From contig FN649748.1 of assembly GCA_000310025.1 (NCBI GenBank), positions 3,533,373 through 3,564,924 of the forward strand: a stretch of 31,552 nucleotides of DNA. The letters run 5' to 3'. Numbering within the stretch: position 1 is the stretch's first letter; every line of letters begins with the position of its first letter. Origin of the DNA: Ectocarpus siliculosus. Taxonomy: Eukaryota; Sar; Phaeophyceae; Ectocarpales; Ectocarpaceae. A program made the position numbers and the translations under genes. The notes beneath the pieces are model-generated. The model had not been told where the DNA came from. It did not search any database and saw only the letters and a list, made by a program, of their open reading frames with translations. This document shows, piece after piece, positions 9,831 through 20,300 of the stretch.

Positions 9831-10712
9831 ATTCACTCCGGGCAAAGGGGATGATTGCACCACGTTATGCAGCATCTAGGTGGGGGGTAAATAGCATTAG
9901 TCCCGATGTACCTCCGGTCACATGCATGGCTGAACCACACCCAACCCGACTGCACTGTGTTGGCATGACCCACAGGTATCATACAAGCCATCGGGCACCC
10001 CAATCCGACTAGTGGGTGCAGAGAAACGCCCACCCACGCGGGGGCTCGGTGGTTCAAAGGAAGGTGGAACAGATCGGGCGTATCTGCCCCATCAGGGCAA
10101 AATCTATATACAGGGCGCCGTTTGCCCTCCGGAGACTGGCCTTGTGTTGGCACGGCTCACAGCTATGATACAAGCCATCGAGACCGTCATTCGGATAGGC
10201 AGATGCAGAGAAACGCCCATTCACGGGGGCTCGGTAGCGCAAAGGACGGTGGAGTACACAGGCCATATCTGCTCCACCAGGCCAAATTCTATGTACAGGG
10301 TGTCGTTTGCCCTACGAAGACTTTCGTTGTGTTGGAACGGCTCACAGCTATCATGCAAGACATCGAGACCGTCATTCGGGACGGTAGATGAAGAGAAACG
10401 CCCATCCTCGGGGCTCGGTAGCTCAACGGCCGGCGGAGAAGATCGGCCATATCTGCTACACCAGGCCAAACTCCACCTACAGGATGTCATTTGCCCTACG
10501 AAGACTGGCATTAGGCTGGCACAGCTCACAGCTATCATACAAGCCATCGAGGACGCCATTCGGATAAGTGTAGATTCAGAGAAACGCCCACCCACGGGGG
10601 ATCTGTAGCTCAAAGGCCGGTGGAGCAGATCGGCCATATCTGCTCCACTAGGCCAAACTCAATCTACCGGGTATCGTCAACCCTACGAAGAGTGGCATTG
10701 TGCTGCCACGAC
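9831..10712. repeat. Tandem array of ~186-bp units with a tRNA-like core
   Basis: Four clear units begin at 10018, 10205, 10390 and 10576 (spacings 187, 185, 186), each at a (G/T)(C/A)AGAGAAACGCCC word. A diverged half-unit precedes them (the block around TATCATACAAGCCATCGGGC at 9977-9996), and the last unit decays near 10712. Shared blocks include CGGTAGCTCAAAGG, GGCCATATCTGCTCCACCAGGCC and CTCACAGCTATCATACAAGC. In unit 4, TAGCTC at 10606-10611 and GAGC at 10623-10626 form a tRNA-like D-arm/A-box, followed by an AGAT...ATCT hairpin with a 7-nt loop and a degenerate GGGTATCGTCAACCC T-arm-like block. No acceptor stem closes, so this is not a tRNA gene; it looks like a tandemly amplified tRNA-related element. 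Long open frames through it are repeat artefacts. Confidence 0.8.
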
Positions 10713-11793
10713 TTTGCCGTAAATAATAAACAATGCAATTGTAGGCTAAAGCAGTGATTGTGCCTATACTTGCAAATGACACAGATATGGAAACGGCAGT
10801 GCAACATAGCCCCACAAATGTGAACCCCTACCGTAGCATGACTCCGTTTTTTTTCCCGGCCATTCTCGTCGGCGTGTCGATCGGGTGGCGTTGGTCGGTG
10901 TTCCGGATGCTCACTACCTCTCGGTGAAGCTGTGAAGTCTAGCTAATAGGCGATGTGTTAGAGTTAGACGCTTCAATCGAGGAACCCTCCTCCTGCGTGG
11001 GGTACGCACGGCAGATGACGACGGTAGAACACTATTTCGGTGGAGGCTCCCTTTCCTAGCCCGCACTTTTTATTATCACTAATACTCTTGTTCATACAAA
11101 CACTTAATCCCTAAATTATGTAATGCTTTCAACACAAGAACCTGTCAACTTCAACAACACTGATATGCTACGTTCGGCTAAGAGTCGTGTCAACAACTCG
11201 TAGCCTGAAGCTATGACAATAGTCTAAGCCCTTCTGAGGGCATGTACCAGCAAATATGGACACCAATGCCCTGGCAAGGGCGTCACCATTCACCTGCATG
11301 AAATGACAGAAATGCAGCTATTTGAACTTATCAACGTATATCGGACGGTGTTTCTTTGTGCTATCATCACCAAAACGCATCCGCCCATGCATGAATATCA
11401 CTCTCCTTCCTGTTTGCCAGTTACATCAAACGACTACGAACTTGCTACGCGGCACGAGGAACAGGTCATCGAGAAATACTCCCCCACCGAAGTAAGACCA
11501 TGAAAAACCCCGTCGGAAGGTATCGCGCTCTGCCATGTTGGCGTCAAGTGAAAAAAAAACGTTACACAAAGAATACAGTTGGTTTCAGTATCATTGGGTA
11601 GCTACGATGAGCTACGTCCTCAGGTAACCGCGGGTAGAAGGTGACAACAATTATGTGAGCCGCTCCCCACATTGTTGCCGCAAGTGTCAGTTGCTGACGA
11701 CGTGGTCCGCATCCGACTGTTCTATCTGTGTATTGCGGGAGCAAGCTTGTTCCCCGCCCCTCCAATGTGATGCGCCTCCTCGGTCGTCCCTGG
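10713..11793. other. Region 3' of HIBADH, no gene recognised
   Basis: About 1.1 kb lie between the tandem array and the HIBADH stop codon. It includes an A+T-richer stretch around 11060-11170 (TTTTTATTATCACTAATAC, CCTAAATTATGTAATGC) and a poly-A run at 11550-11558. The HIBADH 3' UTR should extend into it, but no polyadenylation signal can be assigned with confidence. The open frame at 11303-11503 has no splice or homology support. Confidence 0.5.
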
Positions 11794-14700
11794 TCACTTG
11801 GCAACGAGCTCGTAGATGCTTGAGAAATCTTTGTGGGCGTTCCTGCCGACACGCACGGCAACAGCCGCGAGCAGTAAACTGGCGGCCAACAGCTCTACTG
11901 CTGCCAAGCGCTCTGTGCGTGGTGGAGACGACAACCAAGAATACGTAGAGCGGATACTCGGTAGAACAACAAAACCTGAATCGGTCCACGGCAATGAGTC
12001 TATGCCTAAAACCCTGAAACTTTATCGGTTGTGTGTTGGTACCGGAGAAGAAAGCAGATTTCGAAGTAGGCCATTTTGCACTTGATCAGCAGAATAAGTG
12101 TTGTGGTACGCATTGCCCCCGTTTACTTGACTTTTGGTTCTAGTGGTTGTCGAAGACAACGCACACGCGCCCGTTGAAAGTTGAAAGTGGCTTGACACAC
12201 GTCCAACAAGTGTTGTTCGACGAGACCACCCACCCTTCGTTGCATAGCTGGGAGTAAAGCTGGTGCGCGTGTGCCCCCATTGGCAGAGACTGGGAACTCT
12301 CACTCGCCGCCTGTGCCAACGGTTGGCGTGAAGAGCGATAGGAACGGATGGGGTACAAAGGCAAGGCGAACCCGACATTCTACTCGGCATCTAAATTTGG
12401 CAGCACTACACGGCTGTAACCCCGAGTATGACCACACGTTCGACGAACACGGTACAGCAATCTCCCGCTAACCTCTGCGTTGTGTTGTACGCTCTGTACC
12501 TAGGCCCAACCATGCCAACACTTACGTGACGTGAACGCCATCAGTGCGCGACTTAGCAACGAATGGCTTGTTCCCCTTCTCCCGACACCTAAATGCCACG
12601 AGCTCAGCGAAGACAACGATCTATGCATATAGCACCGAATACACACCCCGGCCTTTTCCGAGTTGAAACCCCACACAAGCGAGTACACCCTACCGACCGC
12701 CGTCCTCATTCGCATGTCGTGTTAACCAAGCTGTACTCAAACCTGTAGAGCGAGGTGCAAATCCTTTTCCATCAAAGACGCCGCAAAGCCTCCCTGGAAA
12801 CCCCTGGAAGAGGGGACGTTTTCCATCACCCCGGGGAAGGGGTTGTACGCCTCAGAGCTCCAGCAACGCGCTGTCGACGAGTTAAGGACGCTCGCCAGGA
12901 CCTTGGTTCGCGAGTCGTGACGGGAAACGTGTGGTATTTGTTGCGACAAGAACGATTTCCATGTAGTTGTACATGTGGCTGGACGGCGTATACACCAAAG
13001 AGCGTTGAACACGCGGGAGGGCACAGAAACAATTCCTCCAAGCGAAGGCAGACGGCGTCGGGTTTATCGAAAAAGGACGCTGCCATAAAGAGGAAACAGG
13101 CACTAGCAAAGGATGTAAGACGTCATGCGCGTTTAAGGCGAATCGTGCCTGCCACGGCCGACGGCTTTGAGTCTGCGCCGTTCGTCGGAGAGTACAAGTG
13201 TCTGGGGAAACGCATATGGACACTCGCACAACGTGTCCTGTATGGAGGAATGGGCGAGAAAAAGTGGCATTCGTCCCATCCGAGCGTGGTACTCGCAATC
13301 ATCCTCGATGCCCGTGCCCAACACCGTAGCAACTTCTAGAGGGATGCTTTGGGATCCTCTATTCAAAGAGCCTACATAGAACGCCAAACCATGATCCGGA
13401 TCTACAGTACACCTTTCCTAGTCAAGACGGGGAAGGAAGTTACAGACATCGAAATCAACCGTTTCACATAAACACCCTACATGTAGGGCTGATCTTTGTG
13501 CACGACGAACACGCCAGTACGTCTGTGCACAACCAAGTCAAAGTGAACGAATGGAGTTCCAAACAAGGATACCTTCGCGTCCATTCCCATCTTGGAGCCA
13601 AGACTCATGGCCTCGGCCACTCCGATCATCGAGATCGCAAGGCTCAAGTTGTTGCAGACCTTGCCGTTTAGGTTGTAGTTGCAAGCGAGAGAGTTAGTCG
13701 TTTGAGCAGTTGAGGTGAGCAGTAGACTTATTAGCGGTTCGGGCAGTACAGGCGAGCGATGGAGTTAGGCGTTTGGGCAGTGGAGGGGATCGATGGTACA
13801 AGCCGTTTGGGCACTAGAACCGAGCGATATTATAGGCCGTTCGGAGAGTAGAGGGGAGCAATAGAATTGGCGTTGTAGGGTTACGGTTAGATAGAGTTTA
13901 GCGCAGGTCCAGTAGGAGTGGGCAGCCTCGTCGGTTTGTTTCAGCGTTAGAGTTACAGATCCCCTGCGTTGGAGCTGTGAATAGGACCTTAACGAGGAAT
14001 CTCTCATTTCTGTAACGTCGAGGGTTAGACGCACAGGGTACGGCTTCACGAATAGCAGGTTTATCTACTGAAACAGATACCCCGAAATTCCCAATCAGGT
14101 AGAGTGTTGGGGCAGGGAAAGAATACCCAGTTCCGTATCCAACCTTGCAACATAGGGTTGTTTCCGTCGGGGACCTAAACCTGCTCTCTATACATTTTTG
14201 GAGTGTTTCTGAACGTCGTGTTGGTCTCTAACCACTGCAAGTAATCGCAAAGCTCGGCAAACTTGCTTCGTAGGTTTCGCAACACGTGACATGCAGCGGT
14301 GATGGCCTACATAACACGTCACTACATGTGAACCTCTTGTTTTGCCCGATCCTCGACTATTAGTTCCTGTGTGGGGAAGTCCAACAGTGGCTACAGGTTT
14401 CAGGATTCTTGGCTTTCACACATGGTCTTTGGGACAACCTCTTCAATACAATTGTAGCCTTCTCTTTTTCTAATCTCAAGCTCTGAACTCACACGTTCTT
14501 AAGGCGCGGCCCGCCCTGCATGTCAAGGCAAAAAATTAAGCGAATACGGACGTTCAGACCTACCTTTGCGATGCACCCGGCACCGGCGTCCCCACAATGT
14601 ACGGCCTTGGATCCCATCGCCATCAGCAGGGGGCGAGCAAGTTCCAACCCCTCGTCAGTCCCGCCTACCATAAAGGTGAGAGTGGCGTTTGCGGCTGCGG

Positions 14701-16925
14701 GGACCCCTCCGCTGACAGGAGCATCAACCATTGTAACACCCTGGGAGTTCGGGGCAAAAAAACGGGAAAAGAGTGAGCACTCCCAGCTTTTGAGGACGGT
14801 CGTAAGCATCCCGCTTCTACGAAATGAACACCACACTCACACCTAGCGTGTGGCTGTCCCCCAACGTCTCACACGGCACTGGTTTGTCCCAGGCGTGCAA
14901 TCAAGCATGAATTAAACATGGAATCCAACGAAGGTTTCGAGGGAAGCCTTCTACGCATCGAAAACAGACCGGGGCGGGCCCTCATTCGCCTGCCCATTTT
15001 CACCTTGATCTCGGCGATGGCGTTGACCCTCCTCGAAGCGAGCGGGTCAATCGTACTGCTGTCTACCACCAGAGTCCCCGACCGAACCCAATCCAAAAGC
15101 CCTTGCTCAGTCTCGGTGTCACCGTTCCCCGCCTGTCTCACGCGCTGCTTCTCCGGTGACAGGGAAGGACCATCGGTCGTGGCCCCCTCTCGGCGATGGT
15201 GGGAGGTTCCCCCCAGGTACACTTTCTCCACGTTCGAAGTGTTCGGCAACATCGTGACGATGAAGAGACTCGCTTGGGCGACCTCTTTCAGGGACGATGC
15301 CGCCGTGGCGCCGGTATCAGCTGCCACAGCCTTGGCTTTACGTGCATCAACTGCTCTAGGGGCGGTTATGGGGGTCGTTCGCAAAACGAGGGCGTTGTCC
15401 TCGTTAAACAACGAATCGTGTGTGAGAGCTTCCTGACTTGTTTAAGGGATACCGAATACAGCAACAGCAGCGGCAGTTTCCGCGGGAGAGACGCAGCACG
15501 TAACAGCTCCAGTGTGATGTCGTCCACACCAAATATTGCAATTTCGCGGCACGTACCTTTGGAGCAGTCACGTACCGAGTACGGGATACAGTCTGAAAAG
15601 ATGCACAACAAAATAGATTGTTTTGAGGAACGGGGGCAGAAGCAGAAGCAGAACTGTCGACGACCACAGGAATTTTCGAAGGAAGATCTGGACGGTCTGG
15701 AGGACCAAAGGGGCGTGTAGGAACGCCTCATGGAAGGACTCACTCACTGACTCTCCCCCCTCGCTTCCGCGTTGAAGCCAATTTGATGCACAGGCCTCAC
15801 CGCGCATACAAGTAGCCTGCAGACCCGGATGACAGCTCGCCTTCGAGTGTCTCCCTGGCCACCCCGCCATCGAAGTGACGGAATAATCACTCGGTCTGTC
15901 TCATACATATTGTCGATATTCTCTCGCTACATACCGACGGACTTTGGCCTCTCGTATAACACGCCATACGCGTAGGCTGGTGAAGGGCACCCACCGTCGA
16001 AAAGTAGGACGTCGTGACCGGCTCTCACCAAGCTCGTTGCCATGCACGAGCCTGAGAGCAGTTGCAGAATGGACGCAAAATCACACGCAAAAGGTACAGT
16101 TTGGAAAGCATTGCTGGGTCACGAATACGTCGTGTACTTCGTCCAGCGCATCTCTCCACGTAGTCGTGGTTGGCTCTCACAATTGTTCCGTAGGTTGCGT
16201 AGGATACCATACTCCCTGGATAGAATTTTTTCGAGCACAGACGAGCCTCTGCAGAAAAAAAAAACGGCGATGCCGACAATGTCGGAAGGCGTTGGAACCG
16301 TCTCTTTGAGAACTTGCCGAAAACCCGTGGCTTCATGCTGGCATCCTGGTCGTCGTGGAGCAATCGAGCTTTGAAAATCGGTATCCTCCTTAGCGTACTG
16401 TGGTAGATTATCTTGCGCAACCTATAGGGCTGGCTGTTGGTCTACAGTATGTAAAACCCAGTTACTGCTGTTACCGACGTCTATTGACTTAAGACTTTCG
16501 GCCTTGTGCATGTCCACCGAAAGCTTCCGATCCCGGCTTGCAAACACGATGTATTCTTTGCGGCGCATGCCCTCAGAATAACGCAATCAAGCGAAGCTAG
16601 GTTGTGGTAAAGTACGTGTAGGTCGGTCGGTGCTGGCTTTATTCAACGGCGGAAAGTTGAAGAACGCACACCACAACCATCGCCCAGCATCATCTCACGC
16701 GACTTCTCGGGTAGCAACGTATGTGAGTCATGCAGTAACCTTACCCATGTTTCCTAGCCCGATGAAACCCACACTGCCTTCAGAAAGTCTCGAGAAGCAC
16801 CGACGGCGAGGCAATCCTGTACCCCTACATGTAGCATCACAGGGCTCGGCTGGTTTGAAGCATGATCGACGAGAGCAACGTCGATACGCGCCCAACGCCA
16901 AACTGCAATGTCGTCGAAGGAACAT
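11794..16925 (-). CDS. HIBADH: 3-hydroxyisobutyrate dehydrogenase, mitochondrial (complete, 8 exons)
   Basis: It oxidises 3-hydroxyisobutyrate to methylmalonate semialdehyde with NAD+ in valine catabolism. Exons are 16925-16745, 16051-15995, 15350-15004, 14740-14564, 13659-13573, 12901-12743, 12310-12234 and 11842-11794 (stop at 11796-11794). They total 1134 nt (377 aa), and all splice phases close. Residues 1-50 are Arg-rich and nearly free of acid, as in a mitochondrial presequence ([16 protein letters not shown]). The Rossmann motif GFIGLGNMG is at 53-61, TMLP at 112-115, VDSSTIDP at 175-182 and DAPVSGG at 201-207. The catalytic Lys 254 lies in [11 protein letters not shown] with Asn 258 following. 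CWSSEAYNP and a KDFSS tail near the C-terminus are family signatures. Residues ~127-162 are an insertion relative to animal enzymes. The start is the Met giving the presequence; an upstream Met in the same open frame at 17066 is less likely. The gene is head-to-head with ODA1. Confidence 0.93.
13690..13876. repeat. Minisatellite, about 34-bp period, in a HIBADH intron
   Basis: Five or six diverged units of the type GTTAGGCGTTTGGGCAGT followed by GGAGGGGAGCGATAG-like sequence run through the intron between exons 14740-14564 and 13659-13573. The CGTTTGGGCA/CGTTCGGGCA word recurs every 33-35 bp. It ends just upstream of the exon acceptor at 13660. Confidence 0.75.
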
Positions 16926-17366
16926 TCCGCGGAGAACTGAAGCTTCACCCTGTCTACATTCAGGGCCTGTTGGGATCCTCTGTGCTCGTACTTCTCGCTC
17001 TTCGACGGCGTGCGTGGTGGGGAAAGAGTGAGGTGCTGCAGCAGCACCAGCAGTGCAGTCGGTCAAGTTCTTGAGCGGGGATTCAAAATATTTCGCAGGC
17101 GTTCATGAAACCGCCTTCTTCGTTCATGTATTTTTCGCGACCTCTCTCGGCGTCGATGTCACCCCCTGCCTCTGTCGAAGCCCACAACGAAAGGTGTCAC
17201 GCAGAGGAAGGTGTCACGGCACCCATCGGAGTAGCCACGACGGGAGCCAACAATAGGTGGTAGAGGGCGCATTCGGCTGTTTACTTCCCTTGTCCTTCAA
17301 TTCTGCGCTGCTGTCCCTGCTCACGAGCAGCAGTGGGCATCTGCGACACACTGGCAGCAGGCAGGC
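16926..17366. promoter_or_regulatory. Divergent promoter region between HIBADH and ODA1
   Basis: The two start codons lie 441 bp apart and point away from each other, so this stretch must hold both 5' UTRs and probably both promoters. No TATA box or obvious palindromic operator stands out. The repeated word GAAGGTGTCACGG / GAAAGGTGTCACGC (about 17188-17220) is a short imperfect direct repeat that could be a binding site; this is inference. The HIBADH frame stays open upstream to 17066, leaving some doubt about its start. Confidence 0.5.
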
Positions 17367-20300
17367 ATGTCGCACAACGCTCATGCAAAGGCGTCCAAGT
17401 TCGACGACACATCGATCAACCGTGTCAAGAAGCAAAAGTGAGCCTGTACAGTCTATACGCATGAACTTCACCCATCCACATGGAAGCCTAGGCACTCTGA
17501 TCATCGTTGCACAAGATATCCTGACGCTGGTCGTATGCTAACCAACGTGATACATCATTTCAGTCCCGTGTATGGGGATGTTTGCAACCAAACAGAACAG
17601 CAGTTCTTGCCGCCGCAAGTACTTCGAGAATGCTCTTATAGCTAACGCGGGACGCCAGCACGACGCAGTGCGCGCACTGGGGTTGTGCACTATCGGCCGT
17701 CTCTAGGGTCACAGCCGTGATATTCTCGTTGTCTGCATGCAGAGGATGACACGCTAATATACATAGTCTACTGCTGTAGCGCGGTTGTGCAGGACACATG
17801 ATTTACTTTCCTCTGGGCTTTGTCACAACAGCACGCAGTTATACTCTACTGAAGCTATACGTGTTGGTGCATGTGGGCGAGCTTACCAACACGGACTAAA
17901 AAGAACCGTGGCACTTTGGCCATGGTACTCGCGCACTATTTCACAGGGAGGCTATCAAAAGTATTCGCCATGGAAACGAGCTGCTCAAGTCTGACCTGGC
18001 CTGGGAAGCACGAGAGTCAAGATTCATCACCAATCCGTCGGCGGCTGCAGAGATTCAGAGACTACAGGACCAGGCCGATATCTACGCCAAGAAAACGGAG
18101 CAGGTACACATTGTGCCCCCTCGGCATACAAGCACACATTGCGATTGAACTGATGGTTTTGGGAGCGGGTCACCGCTAGGTATCCGCACGTATGTGCCAG
18201 TGTACCATCAAGTTCGCTGACAGTATACATACTTCTTGAGGCCCGGCGTGACCGAGTACCGGGAGCACTGTACAGTACAAAAATGTATTGAACATAGACT
18301 ATACCATTTGGGTGTGTAGTTGTTGGCTTGTTGCCACGGACAGCGTCGGTGCGTCAGTTGGACCAGTAAGGATACTAGAAGGTACTGACCGGAGACCGGA
18401 ACGGTGTTTCATGTGAAGAAAACAACAACATGTCTTGTGTTCCAATTTTCCAGGATCGACGCAAGATCCAAGACCTGGACCGTCAGATAGCCGCCACGCA
18501 GTCGAGGGTGCTGGAGCAGCGCCAGAAGATGGGCGGGCTCAACGCCTCCCAGGAAAATAACGAGATGATCGCCAAGCAGATACGGACGCTAGAAAACAGG
18601 CTTGACAAGGTAATTGGTCGGGTGTGGTAGGATGGGCGTTTGTATTTGGTTCTTGCCTGTGTTTTGCTACGGTACAATGTTGTCCTCCCTTACCTACAGT
18701 AGGTGGCTTCCCATGGGTCGCCCCAACTCCATCCTGCATACTACCTTTAAAGAGCGGATTATTCGAGGAATTGGGAAGAGTTTCACGACGTTGGGTGCAT
18801 ATATCCTACTCCGTGTCTGTGTAGTGCCGAGACTCGACCCACCCTTCGTCGGTCTCGCAGGCCTTGGTGAAATTCAACGAGTCCCTGGCCATGAACAAGA
18901 ATCTTCGGGAGCGCATCGACACCCTGAGAAGAGAGAGGGTTGTGTTTGACAGCATCTACAAGAAGCTCGAGAGGGAGTTGCACGAGAAAAAGAAGGTGAC
19001 ACGAGGGCTACAGCAGCGCGAAGTGTAAGCGTAGGCTGGGGAGGCATGGTCTGACGGTTACTCCTGTCCCATCACCGTCGGCCATGAAAGTGCGCTTACT
19101 ACTGTCAGGAACGGAATGTAGCTGGTGCAAGACGGACGAACTCTCAACAGTATTAACGGAGAGTGTAGGAAAGTTGCGGACCTAGCTCTTGTTTGACGCA
19201 AACGTGCCGTCGCCCAACACGGTCGACCATGTACGAACAAATGAACTACTTGGTCGGTTGAACCAGATACCCGCAGACCACCCAACACGTCTTGATCGTG
19301 TGCATGACCACTGCTGTGATTGTGCCTGAGCAGGAGATGGCGGCAATAATCAACGACAGCAACAACGCATACCACGCGAGAGACAAGGCCCAGAGCGAGA
19401 TGATGGCATTGCGGCAGCAGGTATTCTTTCACCTTGCATTGTACGGTGGCTGGCGCCAGTATTGCCTGGTAGCTTTTGACATGGGTGACACCTCTTCGAA
19501 CGCGGCGGTTGAAGCACAGTTTGTGATTGTAGGGCTTGTTGCAGTAGCACTTCCTGGGCAGGTAATTAGGGCCCAATCTGCGTGCGCAGGTGTTTCGCTT
19601 GCCGTCTAGTGTGCACGGCATTTTACACCCAAACTGTGGCATTCCTACTGTAATCAGTTCTGCTACATGTTTGTGACCTCTACCCAGCCTGTGCGAGGAC
19701 AGAAGCCTGCTGGTTGGAGCCGTCTCAGAGCACGGTCGAGCCAGTCTTCTTCCGGTGCCTTCGATGATCGTTTCAGTGCTGGTGAAGCACGTAATCATTG
19801 TGGGCTCCGTGAAACTCCCCATCAAACTGACAATCAGCCTTACGAATACATGCCTACGAGGTGGGGTGTAACTCGGACGGCATTTCGAGGCCGGCTTCGT
19901 ACTCAACAGTGATGATGCCCCATCACATCCAATGCAAGCACTTAGAGCCCATCCGCCATAAAGACGTGTCTGACTACAGAAAGGCAAACAACCTCAGAAA
20001 TCCACGAAAATCACCCGGAGAGTTTCCTGTCGAATTCATCTGTTCGCCAGGCGGAAAAAGACCGTGCTGAATTCGACGCGGAGTGGAAAGAGTTGGGCAA
20101 GCTCATCGCTCAGGACAGAAAGCTCAGGGAGACGCTACGACAACGCCAGCTCGAACGAAGTAGAGACCTCAGGTGTGGCGAGCTGGGGAAGGAAACATAC
20201 GTGTTTGTGAGCGGCATGTTCTGGAAAGATTTGCTTGAATGCCCTGTAGGATCCGGAGAGGGCGGGGATGGCAAATCCACCCAAGTACATCCGATAGTCA

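Noticed and set aside
10012-10608. 198-codon plus-strand open frame
   Set aside because: It lies wholly inside the tandem array, and unit lengths of 185-187 bp shift the frame from unit to unit, so the product is not a true repeat protein.
10598-10690. Functional tRNA gene
   Set aside because: A D-arm and an anticodon-like hairpin can be drawn, but the acceptor stem does not pair, position 33 is not T and the B box is degenerate.
10018-10712. CRISPR array
   Set aside because: The ~186-bp units are contiguous and similar throughout, without unique spacers, in a eukaryotic setting.
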